Source: Phlebotomus papatasi (taxonomy: Eukaryota > Arthropoda > Insecta > Diptera > Psychodidae). Taken from it: a stretch of 64,000 nt of DNA. Both the position numbers and the translations under genes were made by a program. The stretch lies in contig NC_077225.1 in the NCBI RefSeq assembly GCF_024763615.1, forward strand, positions 1,302,001-1,366,000. The letters run 5' to 3'. Below the pieces are notes generated by a model. The model was not told where the DNA came from. It saw nothing but the letters and a program-made list of their open reading frames with translations, and did not search any database. Positions 63,051 to 64,000 of this stretch are shown here, in pieces. The stretch's first letter is position 1; the number at the start of each line of letters is the position of its first letter.

Positions 63051-64000
63051 GATTTACATTAACTCTTTTTCACACTTACTCGAAAATGTCACAATACATC
63101 TGGGGCAACGTCTTAATTCGGGACAGAACGGATGTCTTCATTGGGTACAGATATCACGAGTCACACACTTAACAAAAATTCTACAGCGAGAGTCTCCTAT
63201 TTTTCCTATTTTCTGTCTATAATAAATTTTCTTTTTCTTGGCGCTCTATTCTGGCTTTCTTTGTGCGTGAAACTGGAGTTTGACCTTTTTTGAACAATTA
63301 TCTTAAATTGGCAGTTTGGATCAAGTTTTTGGATTTCTAAACTTGTTTCCTAATCATCTTGCATGCATGTCATCCATCTCATCGAGCAAAGCTGCATATG
63401 CTGCACTGATGTTTGCACATTCCGTTCTTTTGTTTACAATCCGGTCAATCTTTTTCTTGATCCAAAGTGCCTCCAGGAATAATCTCTTTTCTCGGTGTGA
63501 ATGAGCATCGATAATCCTTGTGAAGTCAAATTCAAATTGGTGCCCCGTCCTTGCACTGTATGCGCATAACGATGTTGCTTGTTCGTTTTTATTGGGAGGC
63601 GACAATCCCTTTTGTGTTGTTGTACTCTCCTCTTCAGATATTGGTGAGTAGTGCCCACATAACTTTTATCACAACCTGAGCATGGGATTTCATAAACTAC
63701 GTCACTTTTTAACTCCATAGGTGTTTTATCCTTCATTTTGGAGAAAAATTTCCGGTTCTGCGTGGCCGTCCTCAATGCAATCCTCTCACCACCAGCATCT
63801 CTAACACAGGACATAATCCTCTCCGAGATTCCCCTCAAGTACGTCATGACATGGTACCCAGGTGGCTCCCCGGACTGCACCTGCATCTCTCTGACCCACT
63901 GTGAGCTCCTACTTGCCATTATCACCGCTCTGATGACCTGCTTGGGATAGTCATTCTTCATTAGCACTGATTTGATGATGGGTTCCGGATCCACTCCTGG
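63051..64000 (-). pseudogene. Penelope-like element: GIY-YIG endonuclease end, frameshifted
   Basis: The open frame enters from the window edge and reads YLRGISERIM, then FFSKMKDKTPMELKSDVVYEIPCSGCDKSYVGTT and LKRRVQQHKRDC. This is the end of RT and the GIY-YIG nuclease (Y...YVG) of a Penelope-like element. A shift in an A-run near 63585 moves the frame; the domain continues as NKNEQATSLCAYSARTGHQFEFDF and ends at 63354 (DEMDDMHAR). From 63350 to 63051 there is only 3' noncoding sequence. The RT proper lies beyond 64000. The frameshift probably inactivates this copy. Confidence 0.82.

Overview
This is an arthropod nuclear window, most likely insect and possibly dipteran, and it looks like repeat-dense heterochromatin. 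I recognise no host gene, tRNA or rRNA. Every ORF with a recognisable domain belongs to a transposable element, many of them nested. The element mix supports an arthropod: Ty3/gypsy of several lineages, BEL/Pao with an env-like tail, a Penelope-like element with a GIY-YIG nuclease, a DD37E Tc1/mariner and an I/Jockey-type LINE. The unique DNA is AT-rich. A run of exactly 500 N at 54870-55369 marks an assembly gap.

Layout. 1-3343 (-): LINE with ORF1 and an ORF2 carrying one internal stop. 3694-7517: fragments of low-copy repeat families, including a long repeat whose relative lies at 41036-44600. 7518-12255 (+): a structurally complete Mag-like gypsy element with a 1374-codon gag-pol ORF, near-identical 172-bp LTRs and a CCTAA target duplication. 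15262-16564 (-): a complete DD37E mariner-type transposon with TA duplication. 18270-25889 (-): a decayed mdg1/412-like gypsy element (five stops in pol), itself interrupted by a 1.8-kb TA-flanked noncoding element. 25990-34386 (-): an Osvaldo/Ulysses-like element with 2.1-kb LTRs sitting in a (TA)n tract. Each LTR carries an ORF of about 377 codons (intact in the 5' LTR, frameshifted in the 3' LTR), and the gag/protease/5' RT part has been replaced by about 1.2 kb of foreign DNA.

34387-46890: mostly noncoding repeats, an exon of an arthropod repeat-associated protein family, a Tnp2/DUF4218-like transposase relic, a perfect 58-bp-arm palindrome, and a 14-unit satellite array with dimeric higher-order structure. 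46898-54869 (-): another gypsy element split inside its protease by a 4-kb foldback-like element, which carries a further TA-flanked element and a MITE. 55370-56842: a second copy of the foldback arm. 56844-59253 (+): a BEL/Pao relic in which protease, integrase tail and an env-like start are fused in one frame. 59290-64000 (-): a Penelope-like element with a hammerhead-ribozyme-like core, split by a 3.66-kb LTR element (59386-63045) that has perfect ATATT target duplications and one 921-codon ORF with degenerate RT and RNase H motifs.

The most unusual signals are the ORF inside the 2.1-kb LTR, the 921-codon ORF that stays open although its catalytic motifs are lost, the ribozyme-like motif, and the satellite grown from the end of a dispersed repeat. 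All calls are by eye; family names are by motif recognition and no database was searched.
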